From contig NZ_JAPNNL010000047.1 of NCBI RefSeq assembly GCF_027620315.1, positions 1-40,739 on the forward strand: DNA of 40,739 nt. Reading direction: 5' to 3'. The notes under the pieces are model-generated. The model had not been told where the DNA came from and ran no database searches. It was given only the letters and a program-made list of their open reading frames with translations. A program made the position numbers and the translations under genes. Of this stretch, positions 8,793 to 15,590 are shown in pieces; the first letter of the stretch is position 1, and the number at the start of each line of letters is the position of its first letter. This DNA is from Nonomuraea corallina (GTDB lineage Bacteria; Actinomycetota; Actinomycetes; Streptosporangiales; Streptosporangiaceae).

Positions 8793-9437
8793 TCATGGCG
8801 GGCCGTCGCCCGGCTCCTCCTGATAGGAGTAGCGCTGCTCGCGCCACGGGTCGGCGACGTTGTGGTAGCCGCGTTCCTCCCAGAAGCCCCGGCGGTCCTC
8901 CAGGAGGTACTCGATCGCGCGCACCCATTTGACGCTCTTCCACCCGTACAGGTGGGGCACGACCAGGCGGAGGGGGGCGCCGTGCTCGGCGGTGAGCGGC
9001 TTGTCCCCCAGCTCGGTGGCGAACAGGGTGGTGGGGGCGGTGAAGTCGGACCAGCGCAGGTTGGCGCTGTAGCCGTACTCGGCCCAGATCATCACGTGGC
9101 GCACGCCCGGGTCGGGCGGGGCGGCGGCGACCAGGGCGGACGGCGGCACGCCGCCCCACTCCAGGCCGGGCACGGAGAACTTGGTGACGCAGTGGAAGTC
9201 GGCCACCCGGACCGTCCTGGGCAGGCCGGTGAACTCCTCCCAGCCGAAGGCGTGCTCCTCACCCGAGGCGGTGGCGCCGAACACCTTCAGGTCCCACGAC
9301 TCGGGCCTGAACGCAGGCACCCGGCCGTAGTGGATCACGGGTAGGCCGCGGGGGACGTACTGGCCTGGAGGCAGGCGCGTCTCCTCCACGATTACTGCTC
9401 CCCTCGCCGGTCGCTCGGTCTTGAGCCATCCTGCCAC
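8793..9437 (-). CDS. Sulfite oxidase-like molybdopterin oxidoreductase
   Basis: A 214-residue protein with the sulfite-oxidase molybdopterin fold, of the YuiH/MsrP-like soluble kind. The cysteine that ligates molybdenum is seen in DFHCVTKFSVPGLEW (near residues 81-95), with HYGRVP near 36 and HGAPLRLVVPHLYGWKSVKWV near 151-171. No Tat signal or heme domain is present, so it appears cytosolic. The reading frame opens with GTG at 9437. A GTG at 9389 (residue 17) has a better ribosome site (AGGGGAG, about 8 bases away) and may be the true start. It is divergent from the aroF leader and may begin the transcript of the two-component genes. The substrate is unknown. Confidence 0.87.
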   Translation of the reverse strand: MAGWLKTERPARGAVIVEETRLPPGQYVPRGLPVIHYGRVPAFRPESWDLKVFGATASGEEHAFGWEEFTGLPRTVRVADFHCVTKFSVPGLEWGGVPPSALVAAAPPDPGVRHVMIWAEYGYSANLRWSDFTAPTTLFATELGDKPLTAEHGAPLRLVVPHLYGWKSVKWVRAIEYLLEDRRGFWEERGYHNVADPWREQRYSYQEEPGDGPP

Positions 9438-9474
9438 CGGTGGGCGGGCGGCGGGGCAGCGGGGCGCGGTGGGG

Positions 9475-9490
9475 TACTATTGCCGCACTA
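9475..9490 (+). promoter_or_regulatory. -10 element of the aroF leader transcript
   Basis: TACTAT at 9475-9480 is a good -10. The expected transcript start at 9487-9490 falls on or just before the ATG of the leader peptide (9490), so the leader is probably leaderless, as often found in actinobacteria. The upstream bases are G-rich and I see no good -35. Confidence 0.6.
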
Positions 9491-9561
9491 TGCGCACCGC
9501 GTTCCTGTTTTGGTATGGCGACGGACCCAGTCGGACCGTTCGCCACCTAGCGCTGCGCTAG
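9490..9561 (+). CDS. Aromatic amino-acid leader peptide (attenuator)
   Basis: A 23-codon open frame upstream of the DAHP synthase gene, too short for ordinary gene calling. Residues 5-9 are Phe-Leu-Phe-Trp-Tyr (codons 9502-9516), a run of all three aromatic amino acids that are end products of the pathway the next gene starts. It ends in TAG at 9559-9561, inside a small hairpin (CTAGCG-CTG-CGCTAG, 9547-9561). A 14-bp terminator hairpin follows at 9580-9611. The layout is that of ribosome-mediated transcription attenuation: a ribosome stalled at the aromatic codons would leave 9522-9537 free to form an antiterminator. Confidence 0.88.
   Translation: MRTAFLFWYGDGPSRTVRHLALR
9522..9537 (+). promoter_or_regulatory. 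Antiterminator strand of the aroF leader
   Basis: CGGACCC (9522-9528) and GTCGGACC (9530-9537) are complementary to GGGTCCG (9588-9594) and GGTCCGAC (9589-9596), which lie in the 5' arm and loop of the terminator. Either pairing would break the terminator. The element begins 6 bases past the Tyr codon, so it is masked by a ribosome that reaches the leader stop but at least GTCGGACC is exposed by one stalled at Phe-Trp-Tyr. Confidence 0.75.
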
Positions 9562-9579
9562 CAGACATAGGCGAGCACG

Positions 9580-9611
9580 AAGGCCCCGGGTCCGACAGGA
9601 CCCGGGGCCTT
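9580..9611 (+). terminator. Attenuator terminator hairpin upstream of aroF
   Basis: Perfect 14-bp stem, AAGGCCCCGGGTCC with GGACCCGGGGCCTT, around a GACA loop, then CTGCGTTT. It lies between the leader stop and the aroF ribosome site (GAGGGAG at 9623-9629), where it can end transcription before the structural gene. Confidence 0.88.
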
Positions 9612-9634
9612 CTGCGTTTCCCGAGGGAGTACAC

Positions 9635-10666
9635 ATGGTCATCGTGATGGGCCCGGAGGCCACCTCCGAGGACGTGGCGTCCATCGTCGGCGTCGTGCGG
9701 TCGGCGGGGGTCGACGCGTTCGTGAGCAAGGGGGTGCAGCGCACGATCGTCGGCCTGGTGGGCGACGTGACCCAGCTCGACGCCGCCGGCCTGCGCGGCA
9801 TGGCGGGGGTGCGGGACGTGATGCGGATCTCCAGTCCGTACAAGCTGGTCAGCCGGGAGAACCATCCCGAGCGCTCGACGGTGCACGTGGGCGGGGTGCC
9901 CATCGGGCCCGGCACGGTGACGCTCATCGCGGGGCCGTGCGCGGTGGAGACGCGGGAGCAGACGCTGGAGGCGGCCAGGATGGCGCAGGCGGCCGGGGCG
10001 ACGCTGCTGCGCGGCGGCGCCTACAAGCCGCGCACCTCGCCCTACGCGTTCCAGGGGCTGGGCGAGCAGGGGCTGCGCATCCTGGCCGAGGTGCGCGAGG
10101 AGACCGGGCTGCCGATCGTGACCGAGGTGGTGGACGCGCACGACGTGCCGCTGGTGGCCTCGTACGCGGACATGCTGCAGGTCGGCACCCGCAACGCGCA
10201 GAACTTCGGGCTGCTGCAGGCGGTGGGCGCGGCCGGGAGGCCGGTGCTGCTCAAGCGCGGCATGAGCGCGACCATGGAGGAGTGGCTGATGGCGGCCGAG
10301 TACATCGCGCAGCGCGGCAACCTGGACGTGGTGCTGTGTGAGCGGGGCATCAGGACGTTCGAGACCGCGACCCGCAACACGCTGGACGTGGCGGCGGTGC
10401 CGGTGGCGCAGCGGCTGTCGCACCTGCCCGTGATCGTGGACCCGTCGCACTCGGGCGGCCGGCGTGACCTGGTGCTGCCGCTGAGCCGGGCGGCCATCGC
10501 GGCCGGCGCCGACGGGATCATCATCGACGTGCACCCGCGGCCGGAGCAGGCGCTCTGCGACGGGCCGCAGGCGCTGGTCGACACCGACCTGGGCGAGCTG
10601 GCCCAGGTCATGCGCGACTTCCCGCCGCTGCTGGGCAAGGCGGCCGCGGCGGCGCTGGCCGTCTGA
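9635..10666 (+). CDS. aroF: 3-deoxy-7-phosphoheptulonate synthase (DAHP synthase)
   Basis: First enzyme of the shikimate pathway, joining phosphoenolpyruvate and erythrose 4-phosphate. The 343 residues have a ferredoxin-like regulatory domain (1-70), as in the Thermotoga-type enzymes, then the TIM-barrel catalytic domain with AGPCAVE (99-105, metal-binding Cys102), RGGAYKPRTSPYAFQG (126-141), KRGMSATMEEWL and DPSHSGGRRDLV. The ATG at 9635 follows GAGGGAG with a 5-base spacer. The N-terminal domain in this family can mediate allosteric inhibition by aromatic amino acids. Together with the upstream attenuator, the gene would then be controlled at both transcription and enzyme level. The stop is followed by a strong hairpin shared with convergent thiI. 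Confidence 0.95.
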   Translation: MVIVMGPEATSEDVASIVGVVRSAGVDAFVSKGVQRTIVGLVGDVTQLDAAGLRGMAGVRDVMRISSPYKLVSRENHPERSTVHVGGVPIGPGTVTLIAGPCAVETREQTLEAARMAQAAGATLLRGGAYKPRTSPYAFQGLGEQGLRILAEVREETGLPIVTEVVDAHDVPLVASYADMLQVGTRNAQNFGLLQAVGAAGRPVLLKRGMSATMEEWLMAAEYIAQRGNLDVVLCERGIRTFETATRNTLDVAAVPVAQRLSHLPVIVDPSHSGGRRDLVLPLSRAAIAAGADGIIIDVHPRPEQALCDGPQALVDTDLGELAQVMRDFPPLLGKAAAAALAV

Positions 10667-10673
10667 GCCCCGG

Positions 10674-10700
10674 CGGGGCGGGGGGCCGGGCCCCGCCCCG
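10674..10700. terminator. Bidirectional terminator between aroF and thiI
   Basis: Perfect 10-bp GC stem, CGGGGCGGGG with CCCCGCCCCG, and a 7-base loop, placed in the 34-base gap between the convergent stops of aroF (10666) and thiI (10701). Confidence 0.75.
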
Positions 10701-11897
10701 TCAGAGGGTGTACTCCTGGATGGAGTCGGCGAGCTGGACCGCCAGCTCCTCGGCGTCGAGGCGCTTCTCGATCTGCTTGAGGTCCTCGATCTTGGCGCGG
10801 GTCTCGGCGCGGCGCGGGGCCAGGAGCGAGCAGCAGTCCTCGTCGGGCAGCTCGGAGATCTCCAGGGTGCCGATGCGCCGGGCCTCGGCCATGATCTCGG
10901 TCTTGTCCCAGCCGACCAGGGGGCGCAGGATCGGCAGGTCGACCGCGTGGTCCTGGGCGGTGATGTTGGCCAGCGTCTGGGAGGACACCTGGCCGAGCGC
11001 GTCGCCGGTGATCAGCGCGCCGGCCCGGATGCGGTGGGCGACCTCCTCGGCCGTCTTGAGCATGAGCCGCCGCTGGGCGATCACTGCGAGCCGGTCCTGG
11101 CCGGAGTTGCGGATCGACTGCTGGGCCTTGCCGAACGGCACCACCCACAGCCGCGACCCGCCCTGGAACCGGTCGAGCTTCCTGACCAGGGCGTAGGCCT
11201 TGTAGATCGACTCCGAGGTGGTGAACGGGATGCCGGAGAAGTGGAGGAAGTCGACGTGCAGCCCGCGCCGCATCATGCGGTAGGCGGCCACCGGCGAGTC
11301 GATGCCGCCCGACATGAGCACCAGCGCCCGGCCGCTGCTGCCGACCGGAAGCCCGCCCTGGCCGGGCAGCCCGCCGGTGAAGACGAACACCTCGTCCCTG
11401 TCGACCTCGATGAAGAGGGTCAGCTCGGGGTTCCTCAGGTCGACGGGCAGGCCGTACTCGTCGTTGATGGCGCCGCCGACGAGCCGGTCGAGCTCGTTGG
11501 AGCGCAGCGGGAAGCGCTTGTCGCGGCGGCGGGAGCGGACCGCGAAGCTGGCCTTGCGCCGGACCTCCTCGCGCTCGGCGAACAGCGCCAGCCCGGCCTT
11601 GAGCACGGCCTCGGGGTCCTTGGCGACCCGCCAGGCGGGGTGGATCCACACCAGGCCGGGCACGTCGGCGACCCGCTCGGCCACGGTCTGGGCCTGCTCG
11701 GGGGCGGTGCCGTCGGGCAGGAAGATCGCGATGACGCCGTGGCGGCGGCGGACGTCGACCTTGAGGTCGAGCTCCTTGAGCGCCTGCCGGATGTTGCCGA
11801 TCAGGCGGCGTTCGAACAGCTCGCGGTTCTTACCCTTGAGGACGATCTCGCCCAGTTTGAGCAGAACGCACGGCTCGCCCAGGGCCGACATCCTCAT
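10701..11897 (-). CDS. thiI: tRNA 4-thiouridine synthase ThiI (short form)
   Basis: Adenylates U8 of tRNA and transfers sulfur to make 4-thiouridine. The 398 residues comprise the N-terminal ferredoxin-like and THUMP domains (about 1-175) and a PP-loop ATPase with SGGIDSP at 196-202. The C-terminal rhodanese domain of E. coli ThiI is absent, as in the short forms of many bacteria and archaea, so sulfur must come from a separate desulfurase. The DEDCCSLLAPR block has C355 and C356, one of which probably corresponds to the conserved cysteine next to the active site. ATG at 11897 is preceded by GGAGG with a 7-base spacer. A role in thiamine synthesis is unlikely without the rhodanese domain. Confidence 0.95.
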   Translation of the reverse strand: MRMSALGEPCVLLKLGEIVLKGKNRELFERRLIGNIRQALKELDLKVDVRRRHGVIAIFLPDGTAPEQAQTVAERVADVPGLVWIHPAWRVAKDPEAVLKAGLALFAEREEVRRKASFAVRSRRRDKRFPLRSNELDRLVGGAINDEYGLPVDLRNPELTLFIEVDRDEVFVFTGGLPGQGGLPVGSSGRALVLMSGGIDSPVAAYRMMRRGLHVDFLHFSGIPFTTSESIYKAYALVRKLDRFQGGSRLWVVPFGKAQQSIRNSGQDRLAVIAQRRLMLKTAEEVAHRIRAGALITGDALGQVSSQTLANITAQDHAVDLPILRPLVGWDKTEIMAEARRIGTLEISELPDEDCCSLLAPRRAETRAKIEDLKQIEKRLDAEELAVQLADSIQEYTL

Positions 11898-12225
11898 GGT
11901 GGAACCTCCGGGGGAGACAGGGGATCAGCGCCAGGGACAACGCTGCGCATCATCGAGTTTAGTCCGGGCCCCGGAGCTCCCGGACGCCTCCGCCTGCCCG
12001 GCGGACGTGGTGAACGTCCCGGGAAAGACGACGAGGGCGCGCCGCTCGGGAATCCCCTCGGCACGCCCTCGTGGTCGGGCTATGTCATGGGTACGGCTCG
12101 CGACGCGTGGTGGGCCGCCTACTCGCCGCGGCGCGAACCGTACCCTCGAGGGGGTTGTAGCGGTAACCCCGCTGCTCCAGAAGGTACGGCCCGCCGCTTG
12201 CAAGTCGCTTACAGCCCGGAAACAC
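11898..12225. other. Non-coding gap between pfkA and thiI
   Basis: A 328-base gap on the minus-strand path from pfkA to thiI. It holds a terminator-like inverted repeat (12031-12072), a second inverted repeat with 8-bp arms GGGTACGG and CCGTACCC (12089-12096 and 12138-12145), and the smaller GGGGTT/AACCCC pair near 12152-12170. A 48-codon minus-strand frame begins directly after the pfkA stop (GTG at 12225), but its third-position GC is clearly below that of its neighbours, so I do not call it a gene. The thiI ribosome site GGAGG lies at about 11905-11909. Confidence 0.55.
12031..12072 (-). terminator. Candidate terminator of pfkA
   Basis: Perfect 9-bp arms ACGAGGGCG and CGCCCTCGT with an inner GCCG/CGGC pair in the 24-base loop. 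Read on the minus strand it is followed by CTTTCCC, a short pyrimidine tail. It lies about 155 bases past the pfkA stop. Confidence 0.55.
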
Positions 12226-13251
12226 TCAGCCGAAGAAGACCTCGGCCTCGGCGTAACGCTCGACCGGCACCGTCTTCAGCTCGGCCGTGGCCTCGTCGAG
12301 CCCGACGCGGACGATGTCGGTGCCGCGCAGCGCCACCATCTTGCCGAAGTCGCCGTCGTGCGCCGCGTCGATCGCCTGCAGGCCGAAGCGGGTGGCCAGC
12401 ACCCGGTCGAACGCGGTGGGCGTGCCGCCGCGCTGGATGTGGCCGAGCACGGTGGTGCGGGCCTCCTTGCCGGTCCGCTTCTCGATCTCCTTGGCCAGGG
12501 TCTCGCCGATGCCGCCCAGCCGGACGTGGCCGAACGCGTCGAGCTCGCCGGCCTGCAGCTGCATCTGCCCCTCGAGGGGGTGAGCGCCCTCGGCGACCAC
12601 GATGATCGGCGAGTAGCGGGTGCGGAAGCGGGACTCGACGTACTCGCAGACGCGGTCGATGTCGAACGGCTTCTCCGGGATGAGGATCACGTTGGCGCCG
12701 CCGGCCATGCCGGCGTGCAGCGCGATCCACCCGGCGTGGCGGCCCATGACCTCGCAGATGAGCGCCCGGTGGTGGGACTCGGCGGTGGTGTGGAGCCGGT
12801 CGATGGCCTCGGTGGCGATGTTGACCGCGGTGTCGAAGCCGAAGGTGTAGTCGGTGCCGGACAGGTCGTTGTCGATCGTCTTGGGCACGCCGACGACCTT
12901 GACGTCGCGGTCGAACAGCTGCTTGGCGACGCCGAGGGTGTCCTCTCCGCCGATAGCGATGAGCGCGTCGACGCCGGTGGCCGCGAGGTTCTCCTTGATC
13001 CGGTCGACCCCGCCGTCGATCTTGAGCGGGTTCGTCCTGGAGGAGCCGAGGATCGTGCCGCCGCGCGGCAGGATGCCCCGGACGGCCTGGATGTCCAGCG
13101 GCATCGTCTCGCCCTCCAAGGGGCCGCGCCAGCCGTCACGGAAACCGACGAACTCGTGCCCGTAGACGCTCACCCCCTTACGGACGACACCTCTGATCAC
13201 GGCGTTCAGACCGGGGCAATCGCCGCCTCCGGTGAGCACTCCTATACGCAT
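12226..13251 (-). CDS. pfkA: 6-phosphofructokinase, likely PPi-dependent
   Basis: Phosphorylates fructose 6-phosphate at C1, the committed step of glycolysis. The 341 residues contain GGGDCPGLN (8-16), GGEDT (101-105), PKTIDND (123-129), MGRHAGW and GHIQRGG. The protein aligns with E. coli numbering at the phosphoryl-donor site: residue 104 is Asp instead of Gly, and residue 124 is Lys instead of Gly. Asp104 plus Lys124 is the signature of pyrophosphate-dependent enzymes such as that of Amycolatopsis methanolica; ATP-dependent group III enzymes of Streptomyces keep Gly104. The reaction would then be reversible. ATG at 13251 follows GGGAGGA. A DasR-like palindrome lies 61-74 bases upstream, shared with divergent glpK. 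Confidence 0.94.
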   Translation of the reverse strand: MRIGVLTGGGDCPGLNAVIRGVVRKGVSVYGHEFVGFRDGWRGPLEGETMPLDIQAVRGILPRGGTILGSSRTNPLKIDGGVDRIKENLAATGVDALIAIGGEDTLGVAKQLFDRDVKVVGVPKTIDNDLSGTDYTFGFDTAVNIATEAIDRLHTTAESHHRALICEVMGRHAGWIALHAGMAGGANVILIPEKPFDIDRVCEYVESRFRTRYSPIIVVAEGAHPLEGQMQLQAGELDAFGHVRLGGIGETLAKEIEKRTGKEARTTVLGHIQRGGTPTAFDRVLATRFGLQAIDAAHDGDFGKMVALRGTDIVRVGLDEATAELKTVPVERYAEAEVFFG

Positions 13252-13294
13252 GGCGGGTTCCTCCCGATGTGTTTCACGACCAGAATCGCATTGT

Positions 13295-13310
13295 GCCCGT
13301 CCTCACGGGC
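13295..13310. repeat. Small inverted repeat next to the DasR-like site
   Basis: GCCCGT and ACGGGC around CCTC, one base before the TTGGTCTAGACCAA palindrome in the pfkA-glpK divergent region. It may form part of a compound operator or a 5' hairpin of the pfkA transcript. Confidence 0.35.
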
Positions 13311-13311
13311 A

Positions 13312-13325
13312 TTGGTCTAGACCAA
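13312..13325. promoter_or_regulatory. DasR-like operator (dre) between pfkA and glpK
   Basis: TTGGTCTAGACCAA is a perfect 14-bp palindrome in the 115-base gap between divergent pfkA and glpK. Its core TGGTCTAGACCA equals the core of the published Streptomyces DasR responsive element, A(C/T)TGGTCTAGACCA(G/C)T, recognised by the N-acetylglucosamine-sensing GntR/HutC regulator. It lies 41 bases upstream of the glpK start. TTGGTC at its left edge could also act as a -35 with TAGCGG (13335-13340) 17 bases on. Confidence 0.7.
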
Positions 13326-13366
13326 ACGCGAGCGTAGCGGCCGAAACCGGTTCAGGAGGCGATTTC

Positions 13367-14833
13367 GTGAGTGTGTTGGCCATCGACGCGGGCACGACGG
13401 GTGTCACGGCGCTCGTCGTGACCGAGGACGGCCGGATCGAGTCGAGGGGGTACGAGGAGTTCGCCCAGCACTTCCCGCGGCCGGGCTGGGTCGAGCACAA
13501 CCCCGAGGACATCTGGCAGGCCACGCTGAGCGCCTGCGCCACCGCCCTGGGCGGGGCCTCCACGACGCCGGCCTGCGTCGGCCTCACCAACCAGCGGGAG
13601 ACCGCGGTGCTGTGGGACCGGCGGTCGCTGGCCGCGCCGCGCCGGGCCGTGGTGTGGCAGGACCGCCGCACGAGCGGCATCTGCGAGCGGCTGCGCGCCG
13701 CCGGGCACGAACCCCGGGTGACCGAGCTGACGGGGCTGCGCCTCGACCCGTACTTCACCGGTTCCAAGCTCACCTGGCTGGCCGAGCACGACCCGGCCGC
13801 CTGGGAGGGCGTCACCTCGGGCCGGGTCGTGGTGGGCACCGTGGACGCCTATCTGATCGCCCGGCTCACGGCGGGCGCGCGGCACGTGACCGACCCGTCC
13901 AACGCCTCGCGCACGCTGCTGTACGGGCTGGAGTCCGGCGCGTGGGAGCCGGAGCTGTGCGAGCTGTTCGGGGTGCCCGAGTCCGCGCTGCCGGAGGTGG
14001 TGCCCAACTACGGCGAGCTGGGACGTACGGATCCGGGCGCGTTCCTCGGGCTGGAGCTGCCGATCAGCGGGGTGGCGGGCGACCAGCAGGCGGCGCTGTT
14101 CGGCCAGACCTGTTACGGGGTGGGCGAGGTCAAGTGCACCTACGGGACGGGCTCGTTCATCCTGACCAACACCGGGACCGAGATCGTCCGCTCGGAGTCG
14201 GGGCTGCTGACCACGGTGGCCTGGCAGTCGCCGTCGGGCGAGCGCACGTACGCGCTGGAGGGGTCGGTGTTCGTGACCGGCGCGGCGGTGCAGTGGCTGC
14301 GCGACGGGCTGGGGCTGATCGGGACCGCGGCGGAGTCCGAGGCGCTCGCGCGCACGGTGCCCGACAGCGGCGGCGTCGTGTTCGTGCCCGCGCTGACCGG
14401 GCTGGGCGCCCCGCACTGGAACCCGGAGGCGCGGGGTCTGATCACCGGCATCACCCGCGGCACCACCCGCGCGCATCTGGTGCGGGCCACGCTGGAGGCG
14501 ATCGCGTTCGAGGTGCGCGACGTGGTGGAGGCGTCGGCCGAGGGGCGTCCGCCGGCGCTGAAGGCCGACGGCGGGGCCAGCGGCAACGACCTGCTCATGC
14601 AGTTCCAGGCCGACCAGCTCGGCACGCCGGTGGAGCGGCCGGTGATCCAGGAGACGACGGCGCTCGGCGCGGCGTTCCTGGCCGGGCTGGGCGCGGGGGT
14701 GTGGGGCTCGGCGGAGGAGCTGCGCAAGACCTGGCAGCTCGACCGCCGTTTCGAGCCGGGTGAGCGGGACGACGCCCGGTACGACCGCTGGCGGAAGGCC
14801 GTGGAGCTGACCATGGCGTCAACCGAGGGTTGA
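13367..14833 (+). CDS. glpK: Glycerol kinase (FGGY family)
   Basis: Phosphorylates glycerol to sn-glycerol 3-phosphate with ATP. The 488 residues show the family features: N-terminal phosphate loop IDAGTTGVTALV, GLTNQRETAVLWDR, the PYFTGSKLTWL segment, TYGTGSFILTNTG, and the C-terminal ADGGASGNDLLMQFQADQLG. Length is close to the usual 490-510. The start is GTG at 13367, chosen for the AGGAGG at 13354-13359; upstream in-frame starts lie in the regulatory palindrome. It is divergent from pfkA and not in an operon with a glycerol facilitator or glpD. Its stop codon (14831-14833) sits inside the first of the two palindromes that control the next gene. Confidence 0.94.
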   Translation: MSVLAIDAGTTGVTALVVTEDGRIESRGYEEFAQHFPRPGWVEHNPEDIWQATLSACATALGGASTTPACVGLTNQRETAVLWDRRSLAAPRRAVVWQDRRTSGICERLRAAGHEPRVTELTGLRLDPYFTGSKLTWLAEHDPAAWEGVTSGRVVVGTVDAYLIARLTAGARHVTDPSNASRTLLYGLESGAWEPELCELFGVPESALPEVVPNYGELGRTDPGAFLGLELPISGVAGDQQAALFGQTCYGVGEVKCTYGTGSFILTNTGTEIVRSESGLLTTVAWQSPSGERTYALEGSVFVTGAAVQWLRDGLGLIGTAAESEALARTVPDSGGVVFVPALTGLGAPHWNPEARGLITGITRGTTRAHLVRATLEAIAFEVRDVVEASAEGRPPALKADGGASGNDLLMQFQADQLGTPVERPVIQETTALGAAFLAGLGAGVWGSAEELRKTWQLDRRFEPGERDDARYDRWRKAVELTMASTEG

Positions 14834-14834
14834 C
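14818..14834. promoter_or_regulatory. Operator copy 1 of the Clp-N/HTH gene
   Basis: Perfect palindrome GTCAACC-GAG-GGTTGAC, overlapping the last codons and stop of glpK and supplying the TTGACG that serves as -35 (14830-14835). Its centre is 28 bp from that of copy 2. Confidence 0.8.
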
Positions 14835-14865
14835 GATTGGGTACCGTCAACCTACGGTTGACGCA
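14830..14865 (+). promoter_or_regulatory. Promoter of the Clp-N/HTH gene (leaderless)
   Basis: TTGACG at 14830-14835, a 17-bp spacer, and TACGGT at 14853-14858. The expected start is about 14865, the A of the ATG, and no ribosome site is present, so a leaderless mRNA is predicted. Each core element is buried in one of the two palindromes. Confidence 0.7.
14846..14862. promoter_or_regulatory. Operator copy 2 of the Clp-N/HTH gene
   Basis: Perfect palindrome GTCAACC-TAC-GGTTGAC, the same 7-3-7 layout as copy 1, covering the -10 element and ending two bases before the ATG. Occupation would block the promoter. Confidence 0.8.
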
Positions 14866-15590
14866 TGGAACACAACGTTCGTCTCGACGACCTCATCAAG
14901 GTCATCAAGAGCCGCTACCCCGACGGCGACCCGCTCGGCGAACTGTCCGACGCGGTCACCCTGGGCGAGCACCTGGGCGAAGTGGCCGACCATCTGATCG
15001 GCCACTTCGTCGACAGGGCCCGCCACTCCGGCGCGTCCTGGACCGACATCGGCCGCAGCATGGGCGTGTCCAAGCAGGCGGCGCAGAAGCGGTTCGTGCC
15101 CAAGGAGGGCTCGCTCGCCGAGGAGCTGAGCAGCTACGCGCGCTACACCCCCCGCGCCCGGGTAGTGATCGTCAAGTCGCAGGAGGAGGCGCGCCGCCTC
15201 GGGCACGACCACATCGGCCCCGGTCACCTCGTGCTCGGCCTGCTGCACGAGCCCGAAGGGCTGGCGGCCAAGGCCATGGTGACGCTCGGCGCGCCGCTCG
15301 CCGAGATCAGGCAGGCGGTGGAGAGCGCGCTCGGCCCGGGCGGCGACGCCGCGCCGGCGACGCCGCCGTTCTCCGCGCAGGGCAGGAAAGTGCTGGAGCT
15401 GACGCTCCGCGAGGCGCTGCGGCTCGGCCACAACTACGTCGGCACCGAGCACGTGCTGTTCGCCCTGCTCACACTGGACGAGGAACCGGCCGCGCGGGCG
15501 CTGGCCGGGCTCGGCCTGACCAAGCAGGCCGTCGAGGAGGAGATCAGGCGGATGCTGGCGGAGCTGGTGATCGGCGACCCGACGGGCTAG
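14865..15590 (+). CDS. Clp N-domain protein with N-terminal helix-turn-helix
   Basis: A 241-residue protein with two Clp_N repeats (about 90-157 and 169-233), the part of ClpA/ClpC ATPases that binds adaptors and substrates. It has no AAA+ module. Before them lies a helix-turn-helix-like segment at about 54-78 (SGASWTDIGRSMGVSKQAAQKRF). Such stand-alone proteins are common in actinobacteria and of uncertain role; they could be transcription factors that sense Clp substrates, or adaptors. The two GTCAACC-N3-GGTTGAC palindromes over its own promoter suggest that it represses itself. It is known not to match the ClgR or HspR operator types. Its TAG shares the CTAG at 15587-15590 with the convergent lactonase-fold gene. 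Confidence 0.88.
   Translation: MEHNVRLDDLIKVIKSRYPDGDPLGELSDAVTLGEHLGEVADHLIGHFVDRARHSGASWTDIGRSMGVSKQAAQKRFVPKEGSLAEELSSYARYTPRARVVIVKSQEEARRLGHDHIGPGHLVLGLLHEPEGLAAKAMVTLGAPLAEIRQAVESALGPGGDAAPATPPFSAQGRKVLELTLREALRLGHNYVGTEHVLFALLTLDEEPAARALAGLGLTKQAVEEEIRRMLAELVIGDPTG

Noticed and set aside
11925..12203. 92-codon minus-strand frame in the pfkA-thiI gap
   Set aside because: No ribosome site, no homology, and it crosses the terminator-like hairpin.
12082..12225. 48-codon minus-strand small ORF directly after the pfkA stop
   Set aside because: Its residues look protein-like, but the third-position GC (about three quarters) is below the neighbours, there is no ribosome site, and it overlaps inverted repeats. 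Kept as an observation only.
14818..14862. ClgR or HspR (HAIR) operator
   Set aside because: GTCAACC-N3-GGTTGAC does not fit the known ClgR or CTTGAGT-N7-ACTCAAG consensus.
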